Shown: positions 10,620 through 22,505, counted from the stretch's first letter. The stretch is DNA of 64,000 nucleotides from Meconema thalassinum (GCA_946902985.2 OX336389.2:984372482-984436481); one strand, 5' to 3'. The notes: generated by a model from the letters alone, not told the origin. Translations and numbers: made by a program.

Positions 10620-11200
10620 TATCAATTTAATTTAGCGTCGCGAAATTAAATTGTTCAATGGAATAACATTTCGCTCCTGGCGCAAAATAAAATTCCTTAC
10701 AGACTTTTAATTTCGCTCCTGGCGCGAAATTAAATTCATTACTGACTTTTAATTTAGCTCCCGGCGCGAAATGAAATTCATCACAAACTTTTAATTATGC
10801 TCCTGGCACGAAATAAAATTCGTTACTGACTTTTAATTTCACTCCTGGCACGAAATTAAATTCATTACAGATTTTAAATTTCGCTCCTGGCGCGAAATAA
10901 AATTCGTAACTGACTTTTAATTTTGCTCCTGGCGCGAAATAAAATTCGTTTGACTTTTAATTTCACTCCTGGCACGAAATTAAATTATTTACAGACTTTT
11001 AATTTCGCTCCTGGCGCGATATAAAATTCGTTACAGACTTTTAATTTCGCTCCTGGCGCGAAATAAAACTCGTTACAGACTTTTTAATTTTGCGCCTGGC
11101 GCGAAATAAAACTCGTTACAGACTTTTTAATTTTGCTCCTGGCGCGAAATAAAATTTGGTAACGACTATCAATTCCTTTCCCGGCATTTAGTCCCTCCCC
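10620..11200. repeat. Left subterminal array of the hAT-like element, 42-bp units
   Basis: About twelve degenerate units at 42-bp spacing (for example 10672, 10714, 10756). Each has TTTAATTTCGC, a short CTCCTGG-type spacer, then GCGCGAAATTAAA, so every unit is an imperfect palindrome. The mirror-image array lies at the other end. Clustered subterminal repeats often act as transposase binding sites in hAT elements; that role here is inference. Confidence 0.9.
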
Positions 11201-11289
11201 GACCTGAAATTAAAATGCATGGAGCATTTAATTTCGTGTCTGAAATGAAATCTGTCTCTTTTCTTCCCCGAAAGCCTTATTTGCTTCGT

Positions 11290-11951
11290 CTATTTCTCCT
11301 GCCGCGTCCTACACCTAGCCACCATCTACATTCGTCCCTACCACCCCATCCCCAAAGACTTCCTTGCCCACGTGGCTGAAGTCTTCCTCCATTTCATTCT
11401 AATGGGCCACCTCAACCTTCATTCCCGTTTGGCACTAGAACTTCGAAGCCCAAACATCTACCTTCGTCACTTAGACGCCACGCTCGTCCCTCTCCCAAAA
11501 CCTACCCGTCCTTCCTCCAATACCACCTCCGACGCAATTATTGCTCATAACTCCCTCCTCCATCTGTTTGACGTGTCTGTCCTGCCCTCATAGGAGGTGA
11601 TCACGGTCCCGTATTAGGCCTACTCACCTTCCCTCTTCCCCCTCGCAATACTCCACTATCACCTCCCAGGATGGTCTAGAATTTCTGCACAGCAAACTGG
11701 CGGGAATGTGGCTCCCGCATCAACGATCACCGCCGTACGGACCATCTCCCACTGGATGACCAGACGACGGTCGATGCATATACTGCACACATAGAAACTG
11801 CACTAAAACAAACCTCCCAGTCCACAAGCGCCTTTCGTGGCACACCATCTACTCCCGACTAAACCGAGTGTTTTCTTCTGTCTCTACCTACTGGCGACAC
11901 CTAAACCGATTAACCGATAAGACCTCCACACCACACTACCCCATTCTACCT
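11290..11951 (+). pseudogene. Non-LTR retrotransposon endonuclease-region fragment
   Basis: Conceptual translation in shifting frames gives blocks typical of the apurinic-type endonuclease and following linker of insect non-LTR ORF2: PKDFLAHVAEVFL, LMGHLNLHSR (in place of the usual GDFN/GDLNAR block), PTRPSSNTTSDAI, a GGDHGPVL block (in place of SDHxPV), then NFCTANWRE. Stops and frameshifts make it non-functional. It continues past the Tc1 insertion, where 13583-13700 reads ALPDDAVKWELFTYLQ. It lies inside the hAT-like element. Confidence 0.65.
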
Positions 11952-11952
11952 A

Positions 11953-13580
11953 CAGGGCGATTCATAATTCCTATTACAAACTTCTGGGGGTTGTAGAGGG
12001 TACTAAGTAGATCACAGTTTGAATAGGAACCCTTGTCCGGACATTTATCGTTTCGATACCAAATCGGTTTGAAGATCATTTCATTTTACATCGCCCGATT
12101 CACGGAACACAAATAACATTGGCTGAGGGCAACCTCTGCAGTCCCCTTATGTCATACAGTAGGCTACGTATGTCTTCTGTTTACAAACCGTAGTGGCAGT
12201 GAGTCCGATTTGACAGCAGTTGTGGTCCAGTCAGGGCGCAGTACAGGACGAGACCGCAGTCCAATGATATCGTGTCGTCTGTTCGTTTACAAACGGTAGT
12301 GACAGTGAGTCCGCTTTGACAGCAGTTGTGATCCAGTCATTCAGTGGCACAGGATGGCGGCATACACTTTTGATGAGTACACCGAGATGTTACTAATGTA
12401 CGGTGAAGCTGGACGTAATGATCGAGCTGCACAATACATGTAACATGAACGCTTTCCGTATCGCCCCACCCCATCACATACATTTTTGTGAAACTACAAT
12501 AAAGGCTGCGAGAAACCTGTACATTCTAACCGAGGAGGGCGGATTGTGGTGATCCACAGACGCGTCGCACTGTCGACTTTGAAGAGGACGTCCTTCATCA
12601 CGTAGAAGAGGACCCGTCGACGAGTACGCGAAACATTGCTGATGCCGTGAATGGGTCCCAACCGAGCGTCTGGCGTGTTTTGCGCGACCAACAACTGCTC
12701 CCTTTCCACCCACAGAAAATTCAAGCAATGGGCCCGGCAGATTTCGTGCCACGTGCCAACTTCTGTGCTTGGTTTCTACGTGCTTGGTTTCTACACCAGT
12801 ATATTAACACACGCCACTTTCCGCGTCACGTTCTTTTCACCGATGAAGCTCAATTCACCAGGGAAGCTGTTTTAAACTGTCGAAACTGTCACATTTGGGC
12901 TGAAGAAAATCCGCATGCCCACAGCCACGTGGATTTCAGCAGCGGTTCGGCATCAATGTATGGGCTGGCCATCTTATTGGGTCGTACCTTCTTCCGTACT
13001 GCCTAATGGGTCCTCTTCCTGCAAGGGGTACTGGTTAAGTTCTGTGAAGATTTGCCATTGGCACTGCGTCAGCAAATGTGGTACCAACATGATGGCGCAC
13101 CAGCGCACTTTGCACGTGCAGTCCGAGAACATCTCGACCAAACATTCGGGGAAAGATAGATAGTTCAAGGTGGTCCAATTTCGTGACCACCATGATTGCC
13201 AGATTTAACTCCCCTCGACATTTTCCTGTGGGGCCACATTAAGAACCTTGTTTATGAGACTCCTTTCGAGTCGCAAGAAGATCTTGATGCACGCTTTCTT
13301 CCGGCAGCGCACATTATTGAACACACACCAGGTCTCGTGGGATGTATGTATGACAACATGCTGCGCAGGTACACGTTGTGTAATGAACAGCAGGGTCGCC
13401 ACGTGGAACAACTCTTGTAGTACATACGTGTCTGTAGTGAATTGGGATGTGTGCAATCGAGACAAACTAATTTGGTATCGAAACGATACATGTCCGGACA
13501 TGGGTTCCTAATCAAAATGTGATTTACTTAGTCCCCTCTACAACCCCCAGAAGTTTGTAATAGGAATTATGAATCACCTG
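11953..13580 (+). mobile_element. Tc1/mariner element with long inverted repeats
   Basis: The TIRs run about 118 bp, from 11953-12071 (CAGGGCGATTCATAATTCC) to 13463-13580 (opposite strand CAGGTGATTCATAATTCC). TA dinucleotides flank at 11951-11952 and 13581-13582, the TSD expected for this superfamily. Length is 1,628 bp. It is inserted in the LINE fragment within the hAT-like element and carries a broken transposase gene. Confidence 0.92.
12354..13420 (+). pseudogene. Tc1/mariner transposase, disabled
   Basis: The likely start is the ATG at 12354, giving MAAYTFDEYTEMLL and EAGRNDRAA. Three parts of the DDE catalytic core can be read: HVLFTDEAQFTREAV (first Asp, about 12825-12875), QHDGAPAHFARAVREHLDQT (second Asp, about 13086-13150) and PDLTPLDIFLWGH (third acidic position, about 13197-13235). 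It ends near GRHVEQLL. The frame is broken by an in-frame stop shortly after the start, a stop at about 13004 and further shifts, so it cannot encode a full enzyme. These motifs match a mariner-like group common in insects. Confidence 0.85.
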
Positions 13581-14049
13581 TATAATGAGACGGCACTCCC
13601 AGACGACGCAGTCAAATGGGAGTTGTTCACTTACCTTCAATGTCTGACCGCACGGCACATTAGTTTTCTTGTCCGCTATGGAAAAGGTAGAGGTACTTGT
13701 TGCCTCATTGTACAACAAAGTATTGCGTTATGAACGTCAGGGAGGGCTGGCCCCGAGTCCGAGGTTCAGTCAACGACGATGGTGATGTTGATGCCACAGC
13801 ACTGATTTTCTCCTACACTGGAGTGATGACCATTGAATGATTCACGTTGCTGTTGCGGCCCAGAATTTTATGCAGGTAGTCTACACTAATAATACTGTTG
13901 CCAACGTCGGGACTTTGAACATCGTACCGAACATAATTTAATTCTCGAAACGAATATATTTTAATTTCAACAAAGATATGAAATGTTTCATGCATTTCAA
14001 ATTCACGCCGGGGGTAGAAACTAAATACCGTTTGGAAATTTCATTTCTC

Positions 14050-14500
14050 CACGGGAACGAAATTAAATGTCTGTAACGATTTTTATTTCGCGCCGGGAGC
14101 GAAATTAAAAGTCAGGATCGAAATTAATTTCGCAACGGGAGTGAAATTAAAAATCTGGAAGGAAATAAATTTCGCGCCGGGAGCGAAATTAAAAGTCCGG
14201 AACGAAATAAATTTCGCACCGGGAGCGAAATCGAAAGTCAGGAACGAAATTAATTTCGTGCCAGGAGCGAAATTAAAAGTCTCAAACGAAATTAATTTCG
14301 CGCTGGGAGCGAAATTACAAGTCTGAAATGAAATTAATTTCGCGCTGGGAGCGAAATTGAAAGTCTGGAACGAAATTAATTTCACTTCGAATTAAGTTTC
14401 GCTTTGATTTAATTACGCGCCGACAATCATTATAATTTCGCTCCCGATTATCGCGCTCACAGCGAAATTAAATTATTTTCGCCCCCACAGCCATGAATTT
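14050..14500. repeat. Right subterminal array of the hAT-like element
   Basis: About seven units at roughly 42-bp spacing (near 14092, 14134, 14175, 14217, 14260, 14301, 14343) built from GCGCCGGGAGCGAAATTAAA and GAACGAAATTAATTTC. They are the reverse complement of the left-array units, as expected for inverted subterminal repeats. Confidence 0.9.
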
Positions 14501-14528
14501 AATTTCGCATGCCAGCCCTGCACCAGAA

Positions 14529-15949
14529 TGTGTTCTACCCGATAGCACACACACAGTGGCCGGTTGTAGAGCGACAGTTTAATGAAGCTATTTCCTATGC
14601 AGCGTGGTGCAGGACGGGTGTAATCTACCACTTGGGTCCCAATCTGAATAATGTGCTTGGTATAAGATAATAAAGTTATTGCTGTAAGTAAATTGAAACA
14701 ACTATATGACTGTATGAGAAATCTTATCCGGTAGTAGCTTTGTGTAACAAAGCATTATTAATCTAATTCTCAAAGTTCAAAACCCAAACGGGGAAATGCA
14801 ATAATTAATTACTCTAGGGTACCTCCACAAAAGCGAACAGTTTGAAAACGTTACTACTGTTTAACAGTTGTAATGCGTGTTGCCGATCTACCATATTTGA
14901 CAAGGGGGTAACATATTGCTGTAGGAACGGCTATGGCACACGGAGGGGCCTTGTTTTATTTACGATATTTGTTCAAACAAAAAACGCCAATTTTGAAGAT
15001 ATTGAGCCAAGAGCATATTGCTACAAATGGACTCGAGATATAATTGCGATCTATCTTGAATTTCGACAACATCTGTGACTTTTGGCGTTTATGCGACTTT
15101 TAACGAAATCGGCTCGGGGTTTTAGAAACTCACTCTGTTATTTGTACAAAATATGTTGACAAAATTAAGTCATTATTATTTTTTACAGTAGCAACAATGA
15201 GGTCCTATCAATAGCCTTGTTTAAAGCACCAACAATTAGAACGTTATAGATTGAAATAAGACACTCCAGTATAGTCTGCATCTCCTTACTATTTGTTCCG
15301 TGTCTCTACAAACAGGGTAATATATAGTAATTATCTTGTAGTTGGATTAAATAAAGGTTGTATTCCAAGTCATAATTGCAGGCACTGAAATTCACTTAGA
15401 TATAACTTGAAAGTTGTCAAGATCAGTTGATCGTCTCTTCCCTGTTATGATGTCATCCATAGTTGCCAATCGCCACATGGCATCGTTATACAATTAATAA
15501 CATATAACCTATACAGCTGCACATAACTGAATAATATTGTTATATTATCGCTTCACGCATACTGCGTATCATTGTGATGTGATAATGTTATCTATTGCTA
15601 TGTCATTGAAGCGTGAACTTAGGACAGGCGTAAAAGTAAAGACATGTGTCTAAAACGTTTTGCATCATCTCTGTGTTACTATCGCGATCGGTTTCATGCT
15701 GATCGAAAAGCCACCCTTACGTTGTGTGTAAACATACTGACAGCTGTCAGTAGCAATCTCATATGCAGAATTGTGAACAGTGTAGTGCACACCCATGGTG
15801 CTGAACTATTAGAAGCCATTTTCAGTGATGTCTAAGTCATCTACAGTATTAGTTGAAACTTTTGAGTCGGTAAACATGAATATGCCTAATTATATTGGTT
15901 GGGGAGTTACACTTAATTTCCTAGTGCTTGAAATAAAAACATGAATTAT
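14529..15949. other. No feature seen
   Basis: AT-rich sequence. A 78-codon open frame at 14842-15078 and a 63-codon one at 15644-15835 have no recognisable product. Confidence 0.5.
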
Positions 15950-17226
15950 TTATGCCCTTAATAAAACAAAACACTTCTCACACAATTGTGGGCCCTAATT
16001 GGATACGGGTATCGTCAAGCGAACATCATCAGAATCTGCTCACTTAGGCTTAATTAAGGTTTAGTGGATATAACGTTTATGTGCAACAGTATTTACAATT
16101 ATTAGGCTATAAAGTTTTTAATTAAACTTTGTTACGAGTCAGATTTTATTAACCAAATATTTTTATTCCGTTAATCTATTACACTTTTGTACGTGATGTG
16201 TTTTTGTTAATAATTTTTGTACGTATAAGTGCGAATACTCTTTTGAATCGTTAACTTCTATTATAGCGAGCTATTGAAGTGCTTGCGTTCTAGACTGTTT
16301 TGTTATTAACCGTTACTTTTCAAATGTATTATTTACGTAATAAGCATTTGTAGTAGGTTAATTAAGTTAATCACTTAAACACTTTAATGTAACTGAGTTT
16401 CGTTGACATAGCAGATTTGCAGCTGTATTTTTACTGGCGTCCACTTCACTTCCCACTGTGGACTGGTGCGTCTATTCCCATCATGCCTACTCGTTGGTTG
16501 CTAGCGCTATCTGACGCTGTGCTTTGAGCTATACTGGGCGATACTAACGTTATTTTGTTGCATGGAGGAAATTACTTTCATATGTGTGTGGAGCAGGCTC
16601 GGACTTGTAATTTATAGTGGTGTATGGTAATGGTTCTGGATCGTCTTAATTATTATAGACCAATCCCTATCATTCATCACTCGTAAAACGGATCGCCCAT
16701 GTGACATAACCCGACTCATGAACGTGGTTTTGGTCTCTATAATACTGCCTAAATTAGCCCTTGATTTATTGAGAACATGGAACAAAGTACATCCGTCCCG
16801 CTCGACATTTTCCCCCTTTATCATTGGTTTCCCCCCTATATATCTCTTGGCCTGCTATCGTTCGCTATGTTGCTTCCTGTTTGTTGTTGGGAAGGCTGCC
16901 TAATAATGTGAATAGGGATGAGCTGTCCAAAAATGTGTATTCTTCTAAGTAGGATGAGTTGTTTACCCTGGCTATGTGGATCTCTATGGTCTCTTTTATA
17001 TTGTGTCCCCTAAAATATGTTTCATAGTGCACGATTTTAAGGTCTGTATCTATATTAGTGAAACAATGCCCTGTGTCGTACATGTGTTCGCATATTGCCG
17101 AGAGTTTTCTGTGTTTAATTGGATTTCTGTGTTCTTTATAACGTGTGTCCATTAATCTGCCTGTCTGTCCTATTTCCTGGCACGTCAATAAATATCCCCC
17201 TGACTTTGAGTATGGGTATGGGACCA
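15950..17226 (-). mobile_element. Penelope-like element, 3' portion
   Basis: It holds the GIY-YIG endonuclease end (16865-17215) followed on the minus strand by about 900 bp of non-coding sequence. That sequence runs to an ACAATTGTG and CATCATCAG terminal block shared with 6395-6800. The upstream linker domain is present but inverted at 17226-17520. Boundaries are approximate because I see no TSD. Confidence 0.7.
16865..17215 (-). pseudogene. PLE GIY-YIG endonuclease domain, partial
   Basis: The translation has SGGYLLTCQEIGQTGRLMDT then RYKEHR, KLSAICEHMYDTGHCFTNI and LEEYTFLDSSSLFTLL. In PLEs the order is a GVYxLTC block, a short cysteine-containing stretch, then YIGQTGR. Here the stretch between LTCQ and IGQTGR is missing, which removes the expected cysteine and the Tyr of the YIG motif. 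The His-rich EHMxDTGHxF block is intact. The domain would nick target DNA in a functional element; this copy appears defective. Confidence 0.8.
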
Positions 17227-17520
17227 AACAATAACAAAGAAATTAAAACAATAAAACTAATAGCCAAAGCAAATAATTTCAACCCTTTTAAGATAGATCA
17301 AATTGTACGTAGGCACCTGAGAAGAAACACAAATCTAATGCCACCAGATGATGAGAACAAGTTCGTGCGATTCAATTTCGTGAACGCAAATACATACAAT
17401 ATGAATAATCTTATCAAAAAACAAGGAATCAAATTAGCATTGAGAACATCCAACCCCATTGAAAAACACTTGCATGTCAGTAACTTAAATCAGCAGGATT
17501 TTCGAATTTCGGAGGCTCTC
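17226..17520 (+). pseudogene. PLE linker between RT and endonuclease, inverted
   Basis: The plus-strand translation gives KEIKTIKLIAKANNF, then NKFVRFNFVNANTY, then KKQGIKLALRTSNPIEKHLH and NQQDFRISE. This is the sequence that in PLEs lies between the reverse transcriptase and the GIY-YIG domain. It is in the opposite orientation to the adjacent endonuclease, and its 5' end sits at the junction. No RT catalytic motifs are present. The arrangement fits a 5' inversion made during insertion. Confidence 0.75.
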
Positions 17521-18229
17521 CTATGTTCGTGGTAGATGTTCCACTGGCCAGGCTAGAGAAGGATGATTTAGATAATGGAGGGTCTACATCCTGTTCCAAA
17601 CTGAATTCCTGTTATTTTAGTTTTATTTCTAATCGTGTTTTGATCGCTTTACTTTCAAATATATTTTCTAGAATATTTAAAAATTAACTTTTCTCCACGT
17701 TTACCCTGCCGTCTCACGGAAATATTTCACAAATTGTGGAGTGATACGTTACCGTTGCATACCAGCGCGTGATATATCGTAGCTGAGTAAATACCAAGTT
17801 CGACAATATCTAACTGAAATTTGAAGTTCGAACAAAGCAAAACCCACGTTCATTGATTGATTGATTGATTCATTCATTCATTCACTCGTTCGTTCGAGAC
17901 TGTTTTTGCCTTCAGAGTCGAGTCTAGTCTGCAAGCTTCTGTGAGCGAACGAGTATCCTCCATGATCCCCTATTAGCAGTTAACACTGCGCCTCCTCCAC
18001 CTCTACACCTTCTAATTTTTTAACACTGAATGTAATCATCGCCTCCTATATCTACCTCATCTTCTCTTACCATCTATAACCAACTTCATTAACCTCTTAG
18101 TTAATCTCTTCTCCCCTTTTCTCATCACATGACCCCACCATCTGGGTCTCCTCATGCGAACGGCCTTATCTAACGTGTTCTTTTCTAACTTAGGCTTTGT
18201 CTTTTCATTACTAGTTCCCTACCGACAGC
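17521..18229. other. Unassigned, with a short microsatellite at 17850-17895
   Basis: I see no gene. Positions 17850-17895 hold (GATT)n then (CATT)n then CGTT units. 17990-18200 is pyrimidine-rich. Confidence 0.55.
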
Positions 18230-18548
18230 AGTGGCTACGCTGACTAAAGCGCAGCGTTAGGTCATGGGGCCAAGCTCTCTGCTGACTTGGTAGACGCGTG
18301 GGTTCGAGCCCCACTGTCAGCCGTCCTTGAAATGGTTTTCCGTGGTTTCCCATTTTCAACACCAGGCAAATGCTGGGACGGTACCTTTACACAGGCCACG
18401 GCCGCTTCCTTCCACGTCCTTGCCCAGTTTCATTCATCTTCATCCTTTCCATCTCTCATACCGACGCGCAGGTCGCCCACGGGCGTCGATTTGAAAGATC
18501 TGCACTTGGTCTCCCAGGAGGCCACACGACACAAAAAAAACTAGCACC
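18230..18548 (+). mobile_element. SINE family B (tRNA-headed)
   Basis: The head contains AAGCGCAGCGTTAGGTCATG and B-box GGTTCGAGCCCC. The central motif follows (GGTTTTCCGTGGTTTCCCAT), then CCAGGCAAATGCTGGGA, GGCCACGGCC and an arthropod-style body ending in an A-rich tail. A second copy in reverse is at 45700-46004. Confidence 0.85.
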
Positions 18549-18724
18549 CTCCTGCCATTGCTCCCATTTATTTGTCCCAGTAATCATTGCAGCTACCCTC
18601 ATAATATGAGGGTAGCTTCAATTATTGCTGATATTATCAGCTTACGTATGAGAGATGCTGAATTCTGTTAAGGCATTCTTCAGTTTATGCACTTTATGTA
18701 TTTTTGTTAATTCATTTTATGAGC

Positions 18725-19015
18725 TTGGGACATCTTTGTCATCAGCCCCGTGTAGCTGGGTGTGGGTTGAACTTGTATGTTAACCTGTATTTATCTGGTG
18801 ACTGTAGTAGTGTGTGTAACTGCATTAGAGACAGGGATGAGGTAGGGGCCCCGGGACTTGAAGTAAGGTACTATCCTGTCATTTTCTTGGAGGAAGTGTG
18901 GGAAAACCCTGGGGATAACCACACTCACGATAGCCGCTGTCAGCGCCAGGTTTCGAACCGGCGATCTCTGGACTTGCAGCAGCTGTCCTCGTGGCCGTGG
19001 TGTACGAATTGACGA
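18725..19015 (-). mobile_element. Degenerate SINE
   Basis: On the minus strand a B-box-like CGCCGGTTCGAAACCTGG lies near 18950. Downstream blocks (TTTCCCACACTTCC, CTACACGGGGCTGATGAC) resemble the central and terminal parts of family C. Divergence is high. Confidence 0.5.
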
Positions 19016-19636
19016 GCACGACTATGCGACGGGACAGTCTACGTAGTAATACACTGCGTTGGATATTCAACATATTAATATACTGTAGACGTGTAGAGCG
19101 TTATCCAATTCCAGTCCACGATATGGGGCAGATATGCCATTCCAGGAATGGTGGTGTTGATAGTTGTTCGGCAGGACAGAATATCAAGGTCATCTTCCCC
19201 AATTCCAGGACTGTCCCGATGATTCCAAAGTCTATGGGGGCTCTGAGGCTTGACTATTTTATTCAGCATTTAATTTTCTGGGATTGGATTCTGTTCTTCA
19301 ATTGTCTAATTTTCCTCAGTAGCTTACTGGATCTGCATTTAAAGCAGTAAGTTAACTGATATCCTACGTTACCTACGCACGCTTCAAAACAATGCAGAGC
19401 ACCAGGGTGTGGTCTGAGCAATGCGCAAGGTTGCCATAAAAGTCATGGCCAGGAACTGGATCCGAACCAATCACTTGATACACGGTGAACGGTGCGCTTC
19501 CGCACCAGCCTTCAAGAATAGGATCATATAGGGCAGGTTTGCACAGCTTGGAAAGTTAGGGGTGAAATTGCTTCCGAAGATACAGATATGCCGCCTGGAT
19601 AAAACAATAATAGGCTACTACTGTAGTAGAATTACT
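19016..19636. other. No confident feature
   Basis: A tRNA-like patch at about 19440-19520 (B-box-like GGTTCGGATCC on the minus strand) may be an eroded SINE head. Nothing else stands out. Confidence 0.4.
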
Positions 19637-19945
19637 ACCGGCCCCGTGGTGTTGGGGTTGCGTGCCTGCTTCTCACCCGGAGGCCCTGGATTCGATTCCC
19701 GGCCCCGTCAGAGATTTTAGATACGTGAGGGCAAGAACGGGGTGACCTCAGCCTCGTGAGGACAATTGAGTAGCTCTCGGACAGTGAGGCAGTGCCCCGG
19801 TCACGAAAACCAAGATTAACGGCCGAGGGGACCCAATGCGCTGACCACGCGTCATCCCAATATCTGCAGGCCAAATGGCTGGGCAGCGGTCGCTTGGTAG
19901 GCCTAGGCCCTTCAAGGGCTGTAGTGCCACGGGGTTAGTTTTTTA
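19637..19945 (+). mobile_element. SINE family D (tRNA-headed)
   Basis: The head reads CCGGCCCCGTGGTGTTGGGG with B-box GATTCGATTCCCGG. The body has GAGGACAATTGAGTAGCT and GGTCACGAAAACCAAGATTA, and the 3' end GTAGTGCCACGGGGTTAG runs into an AT-rich tail. It lacks the central motif of families B, C and E. A reverse copy with a 13-bp TSD is at 37943-38253. Confidence 0.85.
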
Positions 19946-21181
19946 ATTAATACTAGAGGTCTGTGCAAGAAATGTCGCATACGTTAAACCACCCGCTTAG
20001 CTTTACTGTTATGAGGGCTCGATGCGGCACAGTTCTGGCAGGGACTATAATTATGTTTATTTGTTAAGAGATGCACTTTTTAAACAAATTGTCGATGTAT
20101 ATGAAATTAGAGTTCAATTCGTCACTGCAGCGTTTCTGTAATTTTATTTCTTTTCAATGCTCATTTGTTATTTGATTACTTGTGAGCGCCCCATGTGGAT
20201 AGACCACCCGCACGACTTTTCTGTTTTGTGTGCTTGACGCGATGCAGTTCTGGCAGGGGCCATCGTCTTGTTTATTTGTTTACACGCACGTTATAAACAA
20301 ACATATTTCCGATGACATTTGAAGAAAAGCAAGAATTTTCCTGTACTAGAGAGACGATTTGGAAGATTTTGTCGCAAACCGCACCTTTTAACTCTCTCTG
20401 GTATAAACACTTGAGCTTTGTGAAACACACATCTTTGCGTTTTATGTATGTGGTTATATGATTACCACATTATTAGCAATGCGTATTTGGATGAAATTAA
20501 TTATAATGTATTATGTTAAAGAGCATTGATGTTAGATCGATTAATTTAATTTGATTGATTAGGATTTAATTATAAAATATGCAAATGAATGAATTACCTA
20601 TGGATCGATAATTAACAAATAACATAGAGCGTTATCCATCTCAAAGAAGCTATTAGTGCAATCCGCGACACTCAATTCCAGGAACAGTGGCGGTTGTTTG
20701 AAGGGGGTGAATATCCAACTACCGATAGGGGCTGGTGCAAGAATCACAGGAATTTGTTCTAATATAATGATACAGAAATTAATATACGTTACATTATATT
20801 TCTTATGTTTATTAATTAATTCAAGAATGTGAATAAAAGGTCCGCGTGTAGTTTTTGAACATTCCGTCATAAGTTTAAAGGGGGATATTAACCGCGAGGG
20901 GGCGGGTAAATGAATCTACCCCGCCAAATTATTGGATCCGCACCTGCAGTGAACTCTCTGATAAAGTTAACATTCTTCGTGAGATGTAATGAAATGCGTT
21001 TCAACTTATCCTCGTTAACTCCAATATTAATCATTTAGCCTATATAAATATTGTAACATCTTTTACCATAACATCGTCACCAGGAAGCTTCAGTTCTCAT
21101 GAGCTACGAACCAAGGAACAGCTGGCACATTTGAAAACACCCTGTATTATACGGCCAGATGGCGTCCATTTTCCACTCCTT
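19946..21181. other. No feature seen
   Basis: Moderately AT-rich. The pair GCACAGTTCTGGCAGGGACT near 20030 and GATGCAGTTCTGGCAGGGGC near 20240 suggests an old 200-bp direct duplication. I recognise no gene. Confidence 0.45.
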
Positions 21182-21461
21182 AAAACAAAACTGAGAAGAG
21201 GTGGGTTCGATTCCTACCTCAGCCATACTGGAAGTGGTTTTCCGTAGTTTCCCACTTCTACTCCATGCAAATGCCGCGATGGCACCTAACTTAAGTCCAC
21301 GGCTACTTCCTACCCAAATCCTACCTTAAGTACTAATACAGATACTAGTATAGACATCACAGTGACACAGGTTATCAGACAAATTCTACACCCACCAAAG
21401 TACACGAAGCTACATGACCACGATGTCGCAATGCCCTTAATGAATCAACAACAACAACTAT
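21182..21461 (+). mobile_element. SINE family C, 5'-truncated
   Basis: It begins in the second tRNA-like unit (GGTGGGTTCGATTCCTACC). It has the central motif (GGTTTTCCGTAGTTTCCCAC) and CATGCAAATGCCGCGATGG, then the family tail with GACACAGGTTATCAGACA, and ends in (AAC)n. Confidence 0.85.
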
Positions 21462-21719
21462 TATGTTCTGGAGCAGTTTGCCCACGAAGGGATTTGGACG
21501 ACCGATGACTTATGGTGTCTGGAGGAAGCAAGAGCAGGCGTCCTATCATGTCATTGTTTCCAACTAGCGAGGAAAGCTCATTTGCAGATGGCATCCTCAG
21601 CTCGTCACACTGCGCTATCTAGCAAATCTGATTATTTACAACGGAATTAACTTTTACGACGCATAAACTAGGTAATATAGTGTAGTGGCTCAGTTGTGTT
21701 TCACTCATGTGGGCTGCTA

Positions 21720-22055
21720 ATGGAGGGAATGATGGGAAGTAAGAAAGCAAGGAAAGGAAGGGAAGGAGGGAAGGAAAGGAGGGAAGTAAGGAAGGGAGAA
21801 GGGAAAGGGGGGGGGGGGTTGAAAAGGAAGAAATAAAGAAAGAAAGGAAGGGAATGGAGGAAGGAAGGAGAAAGGAACAGAGGAATGAAGGAAAGGAGAG
21901 AACGGGAGGAAGGAAGGAAGGGAGAAGGGAAGGGAGGAAGGAAGAAATGGAAGAAAGAAAGAAAGAAAGGAAGGGAAGGAAGGAAGGAAGGAAGGAAGGA
22001 AAGGAGGGAAGGCAAGGAAGGAGGAAGGAAGGGAAAAGGGGGGGGGGGGGAGGAA

Positions 22056-22089
<34 letters not shown>

Positions 22090-22505
22090 ATGAAAGAAAG
22101 AAAGAAAGAAAGAAAGGTAATGAAGGAAGGAAGGAGAAAGGAACAGAGGAATGGAGGGAAGGGGAGGAAGGAAGGAAGGGAGATGGGAAAGGAGGAAGGA
22201 AGAAATGGAAGAAAGAAAGAAAGAAAGAAAGGAAGGAAGGAAGGAAAGGAGGGAAGGTAAGGAAGTAGGAAGGAAGGGAGAAGGGAAAGGGGGAGGGGGG
22301 GAGAAAAGGAAGAAAGAAAGGAAGGGAATGGAGGAAGGAAGTAGAAAGGAACAGAGGAATGAAGGAAAGGAGAGAAGGGGAGGAAGGGAGAAGGGAAGGG
22401 AGGAAGGAAGAAATGGAAGAAAGAAAAGAAGGGAAGGAAGGGAGGAAGGAAGGGAGGGAAGGTAAGGAAGGAGGAAGGAAGGGAGAAGGGAAGGGGGGGG
22501 GGGGA

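Larger units (their letters stand above)
10590..14520. mobile_element. hAT-like DNA transposon with palindromic subterminal arrays
   Basis: The left end is CAGGGCTGGGGCATGCGAA. The right end on the other strand is CAGGGCTGGCATGCGAA. These are matching terminal inverted repeats (TIRs) with a 2-nt difference. An identical 8-bp TSD, CACCAGAA, lies at 10582-10589 and 14521-14528. An 8-bp TSD with CAGGG ends is typical of the hAT superfamily. No hAT transposase is visible. The interior holds a LINE endonuclease fragment interrupted by a Tc1/mariner element, so the copy is non-autonomous and roughly 2.3 kb once the Tc1 is discounted. Confidence 0.85.

Noticed and set aside
14842..15078. 78-codon open frame
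   Set aside because: Short, no recognisable product, no exon signals worth reporting.
19440..19520. tRNA-like patch on the minus strand
   Set aside because: Only a B-box-like sequence is visible. No body or TSD, so not called as a SINE.
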